From assembly GCF_001729765.1 (NCBI RefSeq), contig NZ_CP017181.1, forward strand, positions 2,790,001-2,854,000: a DNA stretch of 64,000 nucleotides. The letters run 5' to 3'. Below the pieces are notes generated by a model. That model saw nothing but the letters and a program-made list of their open reading frames with translations, ran no database searches and was not told the origin of the DNA. Both the position numbers and the translations under genes were made by a program. This document shows, in pieces, positions 1 to 9,954 of the stretch. Origin of the DNA: Enterobacter kobei (lineage in GTDB: Bacteria > Pseudomonadota > Gammaproteobacteria > Enterobacterales > Enterobacteriaceae). Each line of letters opens with the position of its first letter. Position 1 is the stretch's first letter.

Positions 1-525
1 CACCAGGCGCTTGACGTATTTAACCACAAAGTTAACCAGCGTCCCTTTGGCGGTGGACAGCTGATCCCCCATGCGCGTCAGGATGACGTGTTTAACCTGG
101 GTTTTGTCGACCACTTTTTCCAGGGTATGGGCAAAGTTAGAAACAATAACTATCGCCACCGCACCGCTGTCGTTGAGCTGGTGTTCCAGCTCGCGCGGGG
201 TGTAAAGCGGGTTGACGTTGACGACAATCATCCCGGCACGCAGGATGCCGAACAGCGCCACCGGGTATTGCAGCAGGTTCGGCATCATCAGCGCGACGCG
301 GTCTCCTTTTTGCAGCCCAAGCCCTTCCTGCAGATAGGCCGCAAACGCCCGGCTACGCTCCTCAAGCTTACGGAACGTCATTACCTCGCCCATATTCACA
401 AATGCGGGCTGGTCTGCGTAACGCCTTACCGAGTGTTCAAATAATTCAACCAGGGATTGATAACGGTCAGGATTGATCTCGGCAGGAACATCTGCGGGAT
501 AACGGTTAAGCCAAACCTTTTTCAA
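1..525 (-). CDS. fadD: Long-chain-fatty-acid--CoA ligase FadD, N-terminal part (cut by window edge)
   Basis: Inner-membrane-associated acyl-CoA synthetase that activates imported long-chain fatty acids with ATP and CoA for beta-oxidation. Only the first 175 codons lie in the window; the gene runs off the left edge. The N-terminus ([20 protein letters not shown]) matches E. coli FadD almost residue for residue. The start is a TTG, as in E. coli: the ATG five bases upstream meets a stop at once in its own frame, and an AGAGG ribosome binding site sits about seven bases before the TTG. The AMP-binding and C-terminal domains are off the window. A FadR-type operator lies about 70 bp upstream. Confidence 0.96.
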   Translation of the reverse strand, partial: MKKVWLNRYPADVPAEINPDRYQSLVELFEHSVRRYADQPAFVNMGEVMTFRKLEERSRAFAAYLQEGLGLQKGDRVALMMPNLLQYPVALFGILRAGMIVVNVNPLYTPRELEHQLNDSGAVAIVIVSNFAHTLEKVVDKTQVKHVILTRMGDQLSTAKGTLVNFVVKYVKRLV

Positions 526-596
526 TGCATCACCTCTGAAATGAGTGTTCGTCGTCATCACAACCCCGATAATAAATAGTTTGTTAACATTATATT

Positions 597-613
597 AACT
601 CAGCGTACCAGTT
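597..613 (-). promoter_or_regulatory. FadR operator upstream of fadD
   Basis: On the minus strand this reads AACTGGTACGCTGAGTT, close to the FadR operator consensus with its CTGGT core and GTT end. FadR represses fad genes until long-chain acyl-CoA binds it. The position 72-88 bp before the fadD start fits promoter overlap. Binding is inferred from sequence only. Confidence 0.75.
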
Positions 614-671
614 TATTAATTGTTCAGATTTAAGGTTGCGAAGCGCGTCACTCTTTTTTTTCGTATTATCC

Positions 672-708
672 GTAAAAAAACAGAGACAGCGGCTAAGCCG
701 CTGTCTCT
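672..708 (-). terminator. Rho-independent terminator of yeaY
   Basis: A 12-bp perfect stem (682-693 with 697-708, loop TAA) is followed on the minus strand by a run of seven T (A-run at 674-680). It lies about 20 bp past the yeaY stop codon and separates that operon from fadD. Confidence 0.9.
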
Positions 709-728
709 TTCCTAGCAATAACAGTAAG

Positions 729-1310
729 TTACTCAGTTACGATCGTCTGGACCTGCGCAGGACCGGGGTTATACCAGCCCCAGCCCGGGTAACCATAACG
801 ATAAGGATGCGGACCCCACATCCACGGGTCAATCGGCTGAGGCGGCATGATCACCTGCTGTGCCAGACGCCAGCGTTTATACCCATTGACCTGCATGGTC
901 ATGAATTTATAAGGCGTGTTGCCGATTTTACCCTGCACGGCGCCGGTTATCGGTCCGACGACGGTCACCAGTTGCCCACGGAAATCAACGGGATCGAGGA
1001 AACCACTGACATCCGCATAGATGCGTCCCCGGGAGGCCTCACCAAGTACGGGTCGCGCACCGCTGTCCAGCGGCACGGTAGCAATCTCCAGCCGGGTTTT
1101 CCCCTGCTGGTTCTGCACCTCGATCACTTTCCCGCCGAAGCGCGCTTCCTGGCCGACGTAAAGCTCAGGCGCATTCATCACCCGAACCAGATCCTGCTGG
1201 GGCGTCGGGCTACTGCCCTTGATCGCATCAGGGACGGATACGCATCCGCTCAGTGCTATGGCAACCGCGCCTGCCATAAAAAGGCGTACTACTTTAGTCT
1301 GAACCGCCAT
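729..1310 (-). CDS. yeaY: Slp-family outer-membrane lipoprotein YeaY
   Basis: 193-residue lipoprotein of the Slp/YeaY family, probably anchored in the outer membrane; its exact function is unknown. A hydrophobic signal peptide ends in the lipobox L20-S-G-C23, so C23 is the predicted lipidated cysteine. The C-terminus is rich in Pro, Trp, Gly and Tyr ([21 protein letters not shown]), typical of this family. It follows tsaB on the same strand with a 37-bp gap and is closed by its own terminator, so yoaA-tsaB-yeaY may be one transcription unit. Confidence 0.9.
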   Translation of the reverse strand: MAVQTKVVRLFMAGAVAIALSGCVSVPDAIKGSSPTPQQDLVRVMNAPELYVGQEARFGGKVIEVQNQQGKTRLEIATVPLDSGARPVLGEASRGRIYADVSGFLDPVDFRGQLVTVVGPITGAVQGKIGNTPYKFMTMQVNGYKRWRLAQQVIMPPQPIDPWMWGPHPYRYGYPGWGWYNPGPAQVQTIVTE

Positions 1311-1347
1311 GATGCGACTCCTTTTTCTCAGTTCCTGTTACTGAGAT

Positions 1348-2043
1348 TCACTCGCGGCCCGGAAGTTTCTTCCACGCGACGGTGTTTCGCAAATAAACCG
1401 GCTCCGCGTGTTCAACAGCAACGGTTTTTCCTGCTGCGAGCAGCTGAGTGGCAATCGGAAGCATGTCTTCCGCCGCTGGCAGCAGCATGTTGCCGTCCAC
1501 CAGCGTCACGCCAGTGTCGTTCGCCATGTCTGGCCATGCCGGCCAGCCCGTCCCCACGGTCGCCCACTCGCCGGACAGTTGCTTAAGACGTTCAGTGACC
1601 GCGTCAGGTTTAAGTACCGCTTCTGTCTCTTCGCCGTGCCAGACGCCGTTCTCATCACGGGTATATTCCGCCCAGTAAACTTCCCCCATGCGGGCATCAA
1701 TGGCAGCCAGCACGCGGGTGGCGCCCGTCATACGCCAGGCCCCCTGCGCCATCGTCGCAAGCGTAGAGACGCCGATCATCGGCAGGTCAGCGCCCAGCGC
1801 CAGTCCCTGAGCAATGCCAATACCAATACGGACGCCCGTAAAGCTGCCGGGCCCGCGGCCAAAGGCCAGGGCATCAAGGTCGGTTAAGGCGGTGTTGCCC
1901 TGAGTTAAAATGTCTTTTACCAGGGGCAGAATACGTTGGGTGTGTTCCCGTGGGCACTCTTCGAAATGAGCAGAAACAGCACCATCACTCAGCAGAGCAA
2001 CAGAGCAAGCCTCTGTTGCGGTATCAATAGCCAGAATTCGCAT
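1348..2043 (-). CDS. tsaB: tRNA threonylcarbamoyladenosine biosynthesis protein TsaB
   Basis: 231 residues. TsaB is the scaffold partner of TsaD and, with TsaE, transfers the threonylcarbamoyl group from TC-AMP to A37 of tRNAs that read ANN codons. It has the ASKHA fold but lacks metal-ligand histidines and acts non-catalytically. The start [18 protein letters not shown] and the segment [20 protein letters not shown] are hallmarks of the family. Length matches E. coli YeaZ. It lies 66 bp downstream of yoaA on the same strand. Confidence 0.97.
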   Translation of the reverse strand: MRILAIDTATEACSVALLSDGAVSAHFEECPREHTQRILPLVKDILTQGNTALTDLDALAFGRGPGSFTGVRIGIGIAQGLALGADLPMIGVSTLATMAQGAWRMTGATRVLAAIDARMGEVYWAEYTRDENGVWHGEETEAVLKPDAVTERLKQLSGEWATVGTGWPAWPDMANDTGVTLVDGNMLLPAAEDMLPIATQLLAAGKTVAVEHAEPVYLRNTVAWKKLPGRE

Positions 2044-2109
2044 CAGTCGTCGCGCTCTCGCAAGGGTCAGTCACAAAATGGCGCGCATCTTAGCACACTC
2101 CGGGGCAAA

Positions 2110-4020
2110 TTACTCCGCCGTTGGGTTTGCCAGAAAACGCACCGCGCGTTTTATATCCCGCGTCCGTGGCGCTGGAGGGAGGCTCGCAAGGAAGGTTGCG
2201 CCGTATGGGCGCATGACCAGCCGGTTATCGCAGATAACCAGCACGCCGCGATCGGTCACGTCGCGGATTAAGCGCCCTACCCCTTGCTTGAGCGTGATGA
2301 CCGCCTCAGGCAGCTGAACCTCGTCGAACGGATCGCCTCCGCGCAGGCGGCAGTCTTCCATCCGCGCTTTCAACAGCGGGTCATCCGGGGAGGTAAACGG
2401 CAGTTTGTCGATAATGACCAGCGAGAGCGTATCGCCACGCACATCCACCCCTTCCCAGAAGCTGCTGGTGGCAACCAGCAGGGCATTACCGGCGCTGACA
2501 AACTGCTGGAGCAGTTGTCCTTTGCTGGTTTCCCCCTGCAACAGCACCGGCAGGGTCATGGTGGCACGGAACTGCTCGGCGAGGTCACGCATCATGGCGT
2601 GCGACGTGCAAAGCATAAAGCAGCGCCCGTTGTTGGCCTCAATCATGGGCTTTAGCATCGCCGCCAGATGACGCGCGGCGCCCGGCTGGTTTGGCAGCGG
2701 TAAATTGCGCGGGACACAGAGCAGCGCCTGCTTTTCATAATCAAACGGGCTTGGCAGCAGCAGCGACTCCGCCTGCTCAATGCCGAGGCGCTCGGTAAAG
2801 TGGTGCAGATCGTCATTCACCGACAGGGTTGCCGAGGTAAAGATCCAGCTTCCCGGTTTCTGCGCCATCACCTCTTTAAATTTATCGGCCACGGTCAGCG
2901 GCGTAAGCGCCAGGGTGAAGTGGCGCGAGGTGCATTCATACCAGTAGCTGTACCCTGGCTGGTTGATTTCTTTCAGCCGTTTCAACCGTCCTCGGTACAA
3001 CGTGGCGCGTTCGAAGGCGGCATCCAGCAGTGCGGAGCGACCAAGCGACAGCTTCGCGACGTCATAACAGAGTTCAAGGGCATCATCGAGCAGCAGCAGC
3101 GCGCGCTGGATGTTTTTGTCCGCCAGCAGCTCGCGCAGGTTACCGCGATAGCCGGGTTCACCAAGCTGTAAACGGAAATCCTGCGCGCTTTGCGCCAGGC
3201 GGTCGGCACACTTCTGTAACTGCTGGGTATCTTTGAGTTCGGTCCGGTAGGCGATGGTGAAATCTTTTGCCAGGTCCTGCAGCTGGCGGCTGGAGAGCGA
3301 CTGGCCAAAATACTGGCTGGCGATATCCGGAAGCTGGTGGGCTTCATCGAAGATCATGACATCCGCTTCAGGGATCAGCTCACCGAAGCCGCTGTCCTTA
3401 ACCACCATATCTGCGAGGAACAGATGGTGGTTGACCACCACCACATCGGCATCCATCGCCGTTTTACGCGCTTTCACCACAAAGCAGTCTTTATACAGCG
3501 GACAGTCGCTGCCGAGGCAGTTGTCGTTGGTGCTGGTCACCAGTGGCCAGGCAGGAGAGTCTTCCGGCACGCTCGCACAGGTGCTGATATCCCCCTCTTC
3601 CGTCTGGTTGGCCCAGGCGCGAAGGATAATCACGTCGCTCAGGGTCTGAACCGGCAGATCGCCGCCCGCCAGCGCCTGCTGTTCAAGGCGCTCCAGGCAA
3701 AGGTAGTTAGAACGGCCTTTCAGCAGCGCCAGTCGGCCCTTGTATTTCAGCGCTTTCGCCACGGTGGGCAAATCACGGCTGTAGAGCTGATCCTGCAGCG
3801 CTTTTGAACCGGTGGAGATAATGACCTTCTTTTTCGCCCGCAGCGCCGGAGCGAGATACGCGTAGGTTTTCCCGGTGCCGGTACCGGCCTCGACCACCAG
3901 CGGCTGCGCCTTGTCGATAGCGTGCGCTACGGCGTGCGCCATCTGCCGCTGAGGTTCACGCGGTTTGAAGCCGGGAATCGCTTGTGCTAACTGACCTTCA
4001 GGGGAAAAATCGTCTGCCAC
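2110..4020 (-). CDS. yoaA: XPD/DinG-like iron-sulfur DNA helicase YoaA
   Basis: 636-residue superfamily-2 helicase. YoaA binds the Pol III chi subunit (HolC) and helps repair stalled forks. Visible motifs are Walker A AGTGTGKT at 45-52, DEAH at 225-228, and four Fe-S candidate cysteines: C108 (in NYLCLERL), C168, C173 and C179. This order is typical of XPD/DinG enzymes. The C-terminal helicase half carries SFWEGVDV and the motif-VI-like GVGRLIRD. A LexA-type box lies 13 bp before the start codon, suggesting SOS control. It is divergent from yoaB and followed by tsaB. Confidence 0.96.
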   Translation of the reverse strand: MADDFSPEGQLAQAIPGFKPREPQRQMAHAVAHAIDKAQPLVVEAGTGTGKTYAYLAPALRAKKKVIISTGSKALQDQLYSRDLPTVAKALKYKGRLALLKGRSNYLCLERLEQQALAGGDLPVQTLSDVIILRAWANQTEEGDISTCASVPEDSPAWPLVTSTNDNCLGSDCPLYKDCFVVKARKTAMDADVVVVNHHLFLADMVVKDSGFGELIPEADVMIFDEAHQLPDIASQYFGQSLSSRQLQDLAKDFTIAYRTELKDTQQLQKCADRLAQSAQDFRLQLGEPGYRGNLRELLADKNIQRALLLLDDALELCYDVAKLSLGRSALLDAAFERATLYRGRLKRLKEINQPGYSYWYECTSRHFTLALTPLTVADKFKEVMAQKPGSWIFTSATLSVNDDLHHFTERLGIEQAESLLLPSPFDYEKQALLCVPRNLPLPNQPGAARHLAAMLKPMIEANNGRCFMLCTSHAMMRDLAEQFRATMTLPVLLQGETSKGQLLQQFVSAGNALLVATSSFWEGVDVRGDTLSLVIIDKLPFTSPDDPLLKARMEDCRLRGGDPFDEVQLPEAVITLKQGVGRLIRDVTDRGVLVICDNRLVMRPYGATFLASLPPAPRTRDIKRAVRFLANPTAE

Positions 4021-4032
4021 GGTGCTCTCTCA

Positions 4033-4048
4033 CTGTATTTTTGCACAG
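4033..4048 (-). promoter_or_regulatory. Probable LexA (SOS) box upstream of yoaA
   Basis: CTG-N10-CAG palindrome with an AT-rich centre (CTGTATTTTTGCACAG). It lies between divergent yoaA and yoaB, 13 bp from the yoaA ATG. The outer CTG/CAG arms and spacing match the LexA consensus; the right inner arm is imperfect. Confidence 0.65.
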
Positions 4049-4153
4049 GGATTATGTCAGTCCCGCCTCTCCAGTGCCACCCCAAATAGTGACGACGCCG
4101 GCACAATATGGCAGTCTTGCCGCCTGATGACGAAAAATAACGAGGAAACGTTT

Positions 4154-4498
4154 ATGACGATTAAGCGCATTGATGCCGAAGCCCGCTGGTCTGATGTGGT
4201 GATCCACAACCAGACGCTCTACTACACTGGCGTACCGGCTAACCTGGACGCGGATGCCTTCGAGCAAACGGCCAACACGCTGGCGCAAATTGATGCCGTG
4301 CTGGAAAAACAGGGCAGCGATAAATCCCGCATTCTGGATGCGACCATTTTTCTGGCCAATAAAGATGATTTTGCGGCGATGAACAAAGCCTGGGATGCAT
4401 GGGTGGTGGCGGGTCACGCGCCTGTACGCTGCACTGTACAGGCCACGCTGATGAAACCGGAGTATAAGGTCGAAATTAAGATTATCGCGGCGGTTTAA
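4154..4498 (+). CDS. yoaB: RidA-family (YjgF/YER057c/UK114) protein YoaB
   Basis: 114-residue RidA-superfamily protein. RidA members deaminate reactive enamine/imine intermediates, but the YoaB subgroup has no assigned substrate. The frame is open further upstream, but the ATG at 4154 is preceded by GAGGAAA and gives the E. coli-like N-terminus MTIKRIDAEARWSDVV. The family-typical C-terminus APVRCTVQATLMKPEYKVEI carries the arginine that usually binds the substrate carboxylate. It is divergent from yoaA and convergent with yoaH (6-bp gap). Confidence 0.95.
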   Translation: MTIKRIDAEARWSDVVIHNQTLYYTGVPANLDADAFEQTANTLAQIDAVLEKQGSDKSRILDATIFLANKDDFAAMNKAWDAWVVAGHAPVRCTVQATLMKPEYKVEIKIIAAV

Positions 4499-4504
4499 GC
4501 CCGA

Positions 4505-4699
4505 TCACTCCTCTTGATCTTCTGGATCATCATCTTCGAATCGCGCCACAATCCGCTCGCCGGAATGACTGGCGCGAATCTCCTGAGCGACGACGGTAAT
4601 CGCCTGTCCGCTGCTCATTCCCTGGGACATCAGTTCCTGAATTCGCTCAACCGCTTTCTGCTGCTGTTCATGGCTCAGAGAAGGTAAACCTGCAAACAT
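4505..4699 (-). CDS. yoaH: Small conserved protein YoaH (UPF0181)
   Basis: 64-residue acidic cytoplasmic protein of unknown function. It begins [20 protein letters not shown] as in E. coli YoaH and ends in an acidic stretch ([11 protein letters not shown]). The ATG at 4699 has an AGGAG about six bases upstream; a TTG two codons earlier is less likely. It is divergent from pabB, with only about 60 bp between starts. Confidence 0.92.
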
Positions 4700-4760
4700 C
4701 GTCAACTCCTGCTAAATTATTCGCGCTAATTATTTCACGCTGCCCGGTAGTATGCCACAC

Positions 4761-6089
4761 ATGAACATGCGCTTCCCCACTGTATTGACGTTGCCCTGGC
4801 GTGCTGACGCCGCGGAGTTCTGGTTTGCCCGCATAAGCCACCTTCCCTTTGCCATGCTGCTGCATTCTGGCCATGCGGATCACCCTTACAGCCGCTTTGA
4901 TATTCTGGTTGCCGACCCGCTTAAAACGCTGACAACCAATGACCTGGCGCCGACGGATGATCCCCTGATGCAGCTTCAGCAAGCGCTCAACGCGTTGGGC
5001 TTATCCGCCACCCCAGACCCGGATCTCCCTTTTCAGGGTGGCGCGCTTGGTCTGTTTGGCTACGATTTGGGTCGCCGTTTCGAAACGCTGCCCGAGCATG
5101 CGCAGGCTGATATTTCCCTGCCAGACATGGCCGTGGGGCTGTATGACTGGGCGTTAATTGTCGATCACCAGAAAAAAACGGTTTCTCTGCTGAGCCATAG
5201 TGACGTGCAGGCGCGACTGGCCTGGCTTGAAGCGCAACAGCCCGCCCCGGCCCAGACGTTCAGGCTGACCTCCGGCTGGCGCTCGAATATGAGCGAGACG
5301 GAATACGCTGAAAAATTCGCGCGCGTTCAGGCGTATCTGCAAAGCGGCGACTGTTATCAGGTGAACCTTGCCCAGCGTTTCCAGGCGACTTATCACGGAG
5401 ATGAGTGGCAGGCGTTTTCCCGTCTTAATGCCAGCAACAAGGCGCCGTTCAGCGCATTCGTACGTCTGCCTCAGGGCGCTATCCTCAGCCTGTCGCCAGA
5501 GCGCTTTATTCATTTGGCCGAAGGGGTCATTCAAACCCGCCCGATTAAAGGCACACTACCGCGTCTGGCGGACCCCAACGCCGATCGCCAGCAGGCGGAA
5601 AAACTCGCCGCATCGCCGAAAGATCGCGCCGAGAACCTGATGATCGTCGACCTGATGCGTAACGATATTGGCCGCGTCGCCGAACCCGGCAGCGTGCGCG
5701 TGCCGGAGCTGTTTGTCGTCGAGCCTTTCCCGGCGGTACATCATCTGGTCAGCACCATTACCGCGCGCCTGCCCGCCACGCGCACCGCCTGCGATCTGCT
5801 TCGCGCCGCGTTTCCGGGCGGCTCCATCACCGGAGCCCCCAAAATTCGCGCGATGGCGATCATCGACGAACTGGAACCGCACCGCCGCAACGCCTGGTGC
5901 GGCAGTATCGGCTATATCAGCCTGTGCGGCACCATGGATACCAGCATCACCATTCGTACCCTGACGGCCTGCGACGGCAATCTGTACTGCTCTGCAGGCG
6001 GTGGCATTGTGGCGGATAGCCAGGTCGAGGCGGAATATCAGGAAACCTTTGATAAAGTTAACCGTATCCTGAAACAACTGGAGAACTAA
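4761..6089 (+). CDS. pabB: Aminodeoxychorismate synthase component I PabB
   Basis: Converts chorismate plus ammonia (from PabA) to 4-amino-4-deoxychorismate in folate synthesis. About 442 residues; E. coli PabB has 453. It carries the anthranilate synthase I N-domain, then the chorismate-binding domain with PIKGTLPR (around residue 270), whose lysine characterises PabB, and the active-site segments [18 protein letters not shown] and [11 protein letters not shown]. The start is uncertain: ATGs at 4752, 4761 and 4767 share the frame. 4761 is chosen for its N-terminal length and a weak CGGTAG ten bases upstream. nudL follows after 2 bp, so the two are probably co-transcribed. Confidence 0.95.
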   Translation: MNMRFPTVLTLPWRADAAEFWFARISHLPFAMLLHSGHADHPYSRFDILVADPLKTLTTNDLAPTDDPLMQLQQALNALGLSATPDPDLPFQGGALGLFGYDLGRRFETLPEHAQADISLPDMAVGLYDWALIVDHQKKTVSLLSHSDVQARLAWLEAQQPAPAQTFRLTSGWRSNMSETEYAEKFARVQAYLQSGDCYQVNLAQRFQATYHGDEWQAFSRLNASNKAPFSAFVRLPQGAILSLSPERFIHLAEGVIQTRPIKGTLPRLADPNADRQQAEKLAASPKDRAENLMIVDLMRNDIGRVAEPGSVRVPELFVVEPFPAVHHLVSTITARLPATRTACDLLRAAFPGGSITGAPKIRAMAIIDELEPHRRNAWCGSIGYISLCGTMDTSITIRTLTACDGNLYCSAGGGIVADSQVEAEYQETFDKVNRILKQLEN

Positions 6090-6091
6090 CG

Positions 6092-6670
6092 GTGGAGAAA
6101 GAGAACCTGACGCTGGATGATTTTCTGTCGCGCTTTCAGCTTTTGCGACCGCAGGTCAACCGCGCCACGCTGAATCAACGTCAGGCGGCGGTGCTGATCC
6201 CGGTGGTGCGCCGGGAGCAGCCGGGGCTGTTGCTGACGCAGCGCTCGCCGCATATGCGTAAACACGCCGGTCAGGTTGCCTTTCCCGGAGGCGCGGTGGA
6301 CAGCACCGATGCGTCGCTGATCGCCGCCGCGCTGCGGGAAGCCCAGGAAGAAGTGGCCATCCCACCTGAGGCGGTCGAGGTGATAGGCGTGCTGCCGCCG
6401 GTCGACAGCGTGACCGGTTTTCAGGTCACGCCCGTGGTGGGGATTATCCCGCCGGGCCTGCAGTATCACGCCAGCGTCGATGAAGTGTCAGCCGTGTTTG
6501 AGATGCCGCTTGAAGAGGCGCTCCGGCTTAGCCGTTATCATCCGCTGAATATTCAGCGTCGAGGGCATGATCATCGGGTCTGGTTGTCGTGGTATCAGCA
6601 TTATTTTGTCTGGGGCATGACGGCGGGGATCATTCGTGAACTGGCGCTGCAAATCGGCCTGAAACCTTGA
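6092..6670 (+). CDS. nudL: CoA pyrophosphatase NudL (Nudix)
   Basis: 192-residue Nudix hydrolase of the CoA-diphosphatase subfamily, predicted to cleave CoA and its derivatives to 3',5'-ADP and 4'-phosphopantetheine. The Nudix box is complete: [10 protein letters not shown], then REAQEEVAI (E residues bind Mg). The CoA-specific segment [20 protein letters not shown] lies just before it. The gene starts GTG 2 bp after the pabB stop, which suggests translational coupling. Confidence 0.95.
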   Translation: MEKENLTLDDFLSRFQLLRPQVNRATLNQRQAAVLIPVVRREQPGLLLTQRSPHMRKHAGQVAFPGGAVDSTDASLIAAALREAQEEVAIPPEAVEVIGVLPPVDSVTGFQVTPVVGIIPPGLQYHASVDEVSAVFEMPLEEALRLSRYHPLNIQRRGHDHRVWLSWYQHYFVWGMTAGIIRELALQIGLKP

Positions 6671-6854
6671 CTATACTTTACATTCCATCCTTTTTTGCAG
6701 GTTTGCGATCCGCGTCGCGCTATTAGCAAAACCCATCGTTAACCATTAGTTTAATTCATGTGAATAGTTAAGCCGAGGTCGGTGTTCCCTCTTACACTAT
6801 GCGCAGTTATAACATCGTTACTGGAACCCCGGTAACCCTGTCAGGAGTGTGAAA

Positions 6855-8219
6855 GTGATTAGTATATTCGACATGTTCAAAGTGGGAATTGGCCCTTCGT
6901 CTTCCCATACTGTTGGGCCTATGAAGGCCGGTAAACAGTTCGTCGATGATCTGGTCGAAAAAGGATTACTGGAAAGCGTTACCCGTGTCGCCGTAGACGT
7001 TTACGGCTCGCTGTCATTAACGGGTAAAGGCCACCACACCGATATCGCCATTATTATGGGTCTGGCAGGCAATATGCCGGACACTGTTGATATTGATGCC
7101 ATCCCGGCATTTATCCGCGACGTGGAAACGCGCGGACGCCTGCTGCTGGCTAACGGCCAGCATGAAGTGGATTTCCCGCAGGATGACGGCATGCGTTTTC
7201 GCAGCGACAACCTGCCGCTGCATGAAAACGGCATGACCATTCATGCCTGGAGCGGTGAAAAAGAGATTTACAGCAAAACGTACTACTCCATCGGCGGTGG
7301 CTTCATCGTCGATGAAGAGCATTTTGGCAAAGACAGCGTTGGCGACGTCAGCGTCCCGTATCCGTTTAAGTCGGCTACCGAGATGTTGGGGTACTGCAAA
7401 GAGACCGGTCTTTCCCTGTCCGGTATGGTGATGCAGAACGAACTGGCGCTGCACAGCAAAAAAGAGATTGAAGACTATTTTGCTAACGTGTGGCAAACCA
7501 TGCGCGCCTGTATTGACCGCGGGATGAACACCGAAGGCGTATTGCCTGGGCCACTGCGCGTGCCGCGTCGTGCCTCTGCCCTGCGCCGTATGCTGGTGAC
7601 CACGGATAAATTCTCGAATGACCCGATGAACGTGGTCGACTGGGTAAACATGTTTGCCCTGGCGGTTAACGAAGAGAACGCCGCCGGTGGCCGTGTCGTG
7701 ACGGCGCCAACCAACGGTGCCTGCGGCATCGTTCCAGCGGTACTGGCCTACTACGATCACTTTATTGAGCCTGTCACGCCCGATATCTATATCCGCTATT
7801 TCCTCGCGGCAGGGGCCATCGGCGCGCTGTACAAGATGAACGCGTCCATCTCCGGTGCGGAAGTGGGCTGTCAGGGTGAAGTGGGCGTTGCCTGCTCGAT
7901 GGCTGCCGCCGGTCTGGCTGAACTGTTGGGTGCAAGCCCTGAACAGGTTTGCGTGGCGGCAGAGATTGGTATGGAGCATAACCTCGGTCTGACCTGTGAC
8001 CCTGTCGCGGGCCAGGTACAGGTACCGTGCATTGAGCGTAACGCGATTGCCTCTGTCAAAGCGATCAACGCCTCACGCATGGCGATGCGCCGTACCAGCG
8101 AACCGCGCGTGTCGCTGGATAAGGTCATCGAAACCATGTACGAAACCGGCAAAGACATGAACGCGAAGTACCGTGAGACGTCGCGTGGTGGTCTGGCTAT
8201 TAAGGTGCAGTGCGACTAA
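6855..8219 (+). CDS. sdaA: L-serine dehydratase 1 SdaA ([4Fe-4S])
   Basis: 454 residues. Deaminates L-serine to pyruvate with a [4Fe-4S] cluster. The small beta-domain starts with [20 protein letters not shown]; the catalytic alpha-domain carries the cluster-cysteine segments [23 protein letters not shown] and VQVPCIERN. The GTG at 6855 is chosen over a GTG two codons upstream because AGGAG (6843-6847) is then spaced seven bases and the length equals E. coli SdaA. A hairpin follows the stop. Confidence 0.97.
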   Translation: MISIFDMFKVGIGPSSSHTVGPMKAGKQFVDDLVEKGLLESVTRVAVDVYGSLSLTGKGHHTDIAIIMGLAGNMPDTVDIDAIPAFIRDVETRGRLLLANGQHEVDFPQDDGMRFRSDNLPLHENGMTIHAWSGEKEIYSKTYYSIGGGFIVDEEHFGKDSVGDVSVPYPFKSATEMLGYCKETGLSLSGMVMQNELALHSKKEIEDYFANVWQTMRACIDRGMNTEGVLPGPLRVPRRASALRRMLVTTDKFSNDPMNVVDWVNMFALAVNEENAAGGRVVTAPTNGACGIVPAVLAYYDHFIEPVTPDIYIRYFLAAGAIGALYKMNASISGAEVGCQGEVGVACSMAAAGLAELLGASPEQVCVAAEIGMEHNLGLTCDPVAGQVQVPCIERNAIASVKAINASRMAMRRTSEPRVSLDKVIETMYETGKDMNAKYRETSRGGLAIKVQCD

Positions 8220-8229
8220 TACTCGCTTT

Positions 8230-8252
8230 CGCCCATCTGCAACGGATGGGCG
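8230..8252 (+). terminator. Hairpin after sdaA
   Basis: Stem CGCCCATC / GATGGGCG with a 7-base loop, 10 bp past the sdaA stop, followed by AATTT. The T-run is short, so termination may be weak. Confidence 0.6.
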
Positions 8253-8349
8253 AATTTCCCCCCTCTTTCTCGTCTCCTTTCGCTTTCCCCACTACACTTT
8301 TACTGTTGCGTCCGGCTTTTGGGGCTGGTGGCTTATCAGGCGACCGTTC

Positions 8350-9948
8350 ATGCAAACTGCACAAACGATCATTAAACATTACCGCCGAAAACGCGTTATC
8401 GTCTGTGTGACGGTTGCGATCCTTACGCTCATTCTGACCCTGGGCGCTCGCTTTATTTCTCAGCGCAACGTTAACCAGCAGCGGGTACTCGACTTCAGCA
8501 GCCATACCGTTCGCTCTCTGGATAATCTTCTCCTTTCGCTGGAAAAACGCCGCAGCGTGTTCCAGCAGCTGGTGGGTCAGCCCTGCCCTCAGGCACATTT
8601 GGCCCTGCGAAAACAGGCGGCCATTTTGCAAACGGTACGCTCCATTGCCCTGATTAAAGACGGTATCCTGTATTGCTCCAGCGTTTTCGGCAGCCGTAAT
8701 ATTCCCATCCGCGACTTTCTCCCGGAATTACCCGCCAGCACGGCGAAGCTGATTTTATCGACCGATCGGTGGCTGATGAAGGGCAGTCCGATCTTGATCC
8801 AGTGGAACCCGGTGTCCCAGGACGGGGAAGATGGCGTCATTGAGATCATTAATATTGATTTGATCACCAGAATGATACTGGAGCCCGAGCGTCCACTTAT
8901 TGATGATGTGGCGTTATCCGTGGGCGATCGTTTTTTGCGCTATGGTCAACGGGTCACCGATAGCCTGACTTTCGAAAAGGCTGGCGCGCTTGTTCAGCTG
9001 TCATCCACCCACAACCCCTTCTCCATCATCGTCAGCGGGCCAGGTCCAGGAGAGCTGGCCCTGAAGACCCTGCCCGCGCAGCTTCCGTTGGGTCTTATGC
9101 TGAGCCTGCTGCTGGGCTATCTCGCCTGGCTGGCGACGGCGAACAGGATGAGTTTCACGTGGGAGATTGATATGGGCATTGCGGCCCGGGAATTCGAGCT
9201 TTTCTGCCAGCCGCTGGTGAATGCCCGTACTCAGGCGTGCGTCGGCGTTGAAATTCTGCTGCGCTGGAATAACCCACGACAGGGGTGGATCTCCCCGGAA
9301 GTGTTTATTCCTCTGGCGGAAGAACATAATCTGATTGTCCCTCTGACACGCTATGTCCTCGCCGAAACCGTACGTCAGATAGGCTACTTTCCTTCCAGCG
9401 CCGGTTTTCACATCGGCATTAACGTCGCTGCCAGCCATTTCCGTCACGCGGTGTTGTTACAGGACCTGAACCGCCTCTGGTTCAGCGCTAACCCGCGTCA
9501 GCAGCTGGTGATTGAATTAACAGAACGGGATGCTCTGCCGGATGCGGAATATCGTATTGTGCGCGAACTGCATCGCAAAGGGGTGAAGCTTGCCATCGAC
9601 GATTTTGGTACCGGAAACAGCTCCCTCTCCTGGCTTGAAAAGCTGCACCCGGACGTACTAAAAATCGACCAGTCGTTTATCACCGCCATTGGCACCGACG
9701 CCGTGAATTCAACGGTGACGGATATCATCATTGCACTGGGTCAGCGACTCAATATAGAACTGGTGGCTGAAGGGGTCGAAACAGAGGAGCAGGCGCGATA
9801 TCTGCGCCGCCATGGCGTATCGGTCCTGCAGGGATTTTACTATGCGCGGCCGATGCCGCTGAGAGACTTTCCACAATGGCTGGCGGGAAGTGCTCCCCCG
9901 CCAGCACAGCATAACGGACACATTGTGCCCTTAATGCCCCTGCGTTAA
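8350..9948 (+). CDS. pdeD: CSS-domain cyclic-di-GMP phosphodiesterase PdeD
   Basis: 532-residue inner-membrane c-di-GMP phosphodiesterase. TM1 at about 16-34 and TM2 at 247-264 flank a periplasmic CSS domain with C79 and the C109-S-S motif; in this family the cysteine pair senses periplasmic redox state. The EAL domain starts near 280. The signature reads E301-I-L with LLRW following. The catalytic set looks intact, with IDDFGTGNSS (D417, D418), K438 and VAEGVE (E474). The ATG at 8350 gives the E. coli YoaD-like N-terminus MQTAQTIIKHYRRKR; the frame is open further upstream into sdaA. Confidence 0.93.
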   Translation: MQTAQTIIKHYRRKRVIVCVTVAILTLILTLGARFISQRNVNQQRVLDFSSHTVRSLDNLLLSLEKRRSVFQQLVGQPCPQAHLALRKQAAILQTVRSIALIKDGILYCSSVFGSRNIPIRDFLPELPASTAKLILSTDRWLMKGSPILIQWNPVSQDGEDGVIEIINIDLITRMILEPERPLIDDVALSVGDRFLRYGQRVTDSLTFEKAGALVQLSSTHNPFSIIVSGPGPGELALKTLPAQLPLGLMLSLLLGYLAWLATANRMSFTWEIDMGIAAREFELFCQPLVNARTQACVGVEILLRWNNPRQGWISPEVFIPLAEEHNLIVPLTRYVLAETVRQIGYFPSSAGFHIGINVAASHFRHAVLLQDLNRLWFSANPRQQLVIELTERDALPDAEYRIVRELHRKGVKLAIDDFGTGNSSLSWLEKLHPDVLKIDQSFITAIGTDAVNSTVTDIIIALGQRLNIELVAEGVETEEQARYLRRHGVSVLQGFYYARPMPLRDFPQWLAGSAPPPAQHNGHIVPLMPLR

Positions 9949-9954
9949 GCAGAG

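Noticed and set aside
636..1586. 316-codon open frame on plus across yeaY and tsaB
   Set aside because: Antisense to two recognised genes and crosses their boundary; codon use is unlike the neighbours.
7017..7979. 320-codon open frame on minus inside sdaA
   Set aside because: Antisense of a strongly conserved enzyme gene, no ribosome binding site, no family resemblance.
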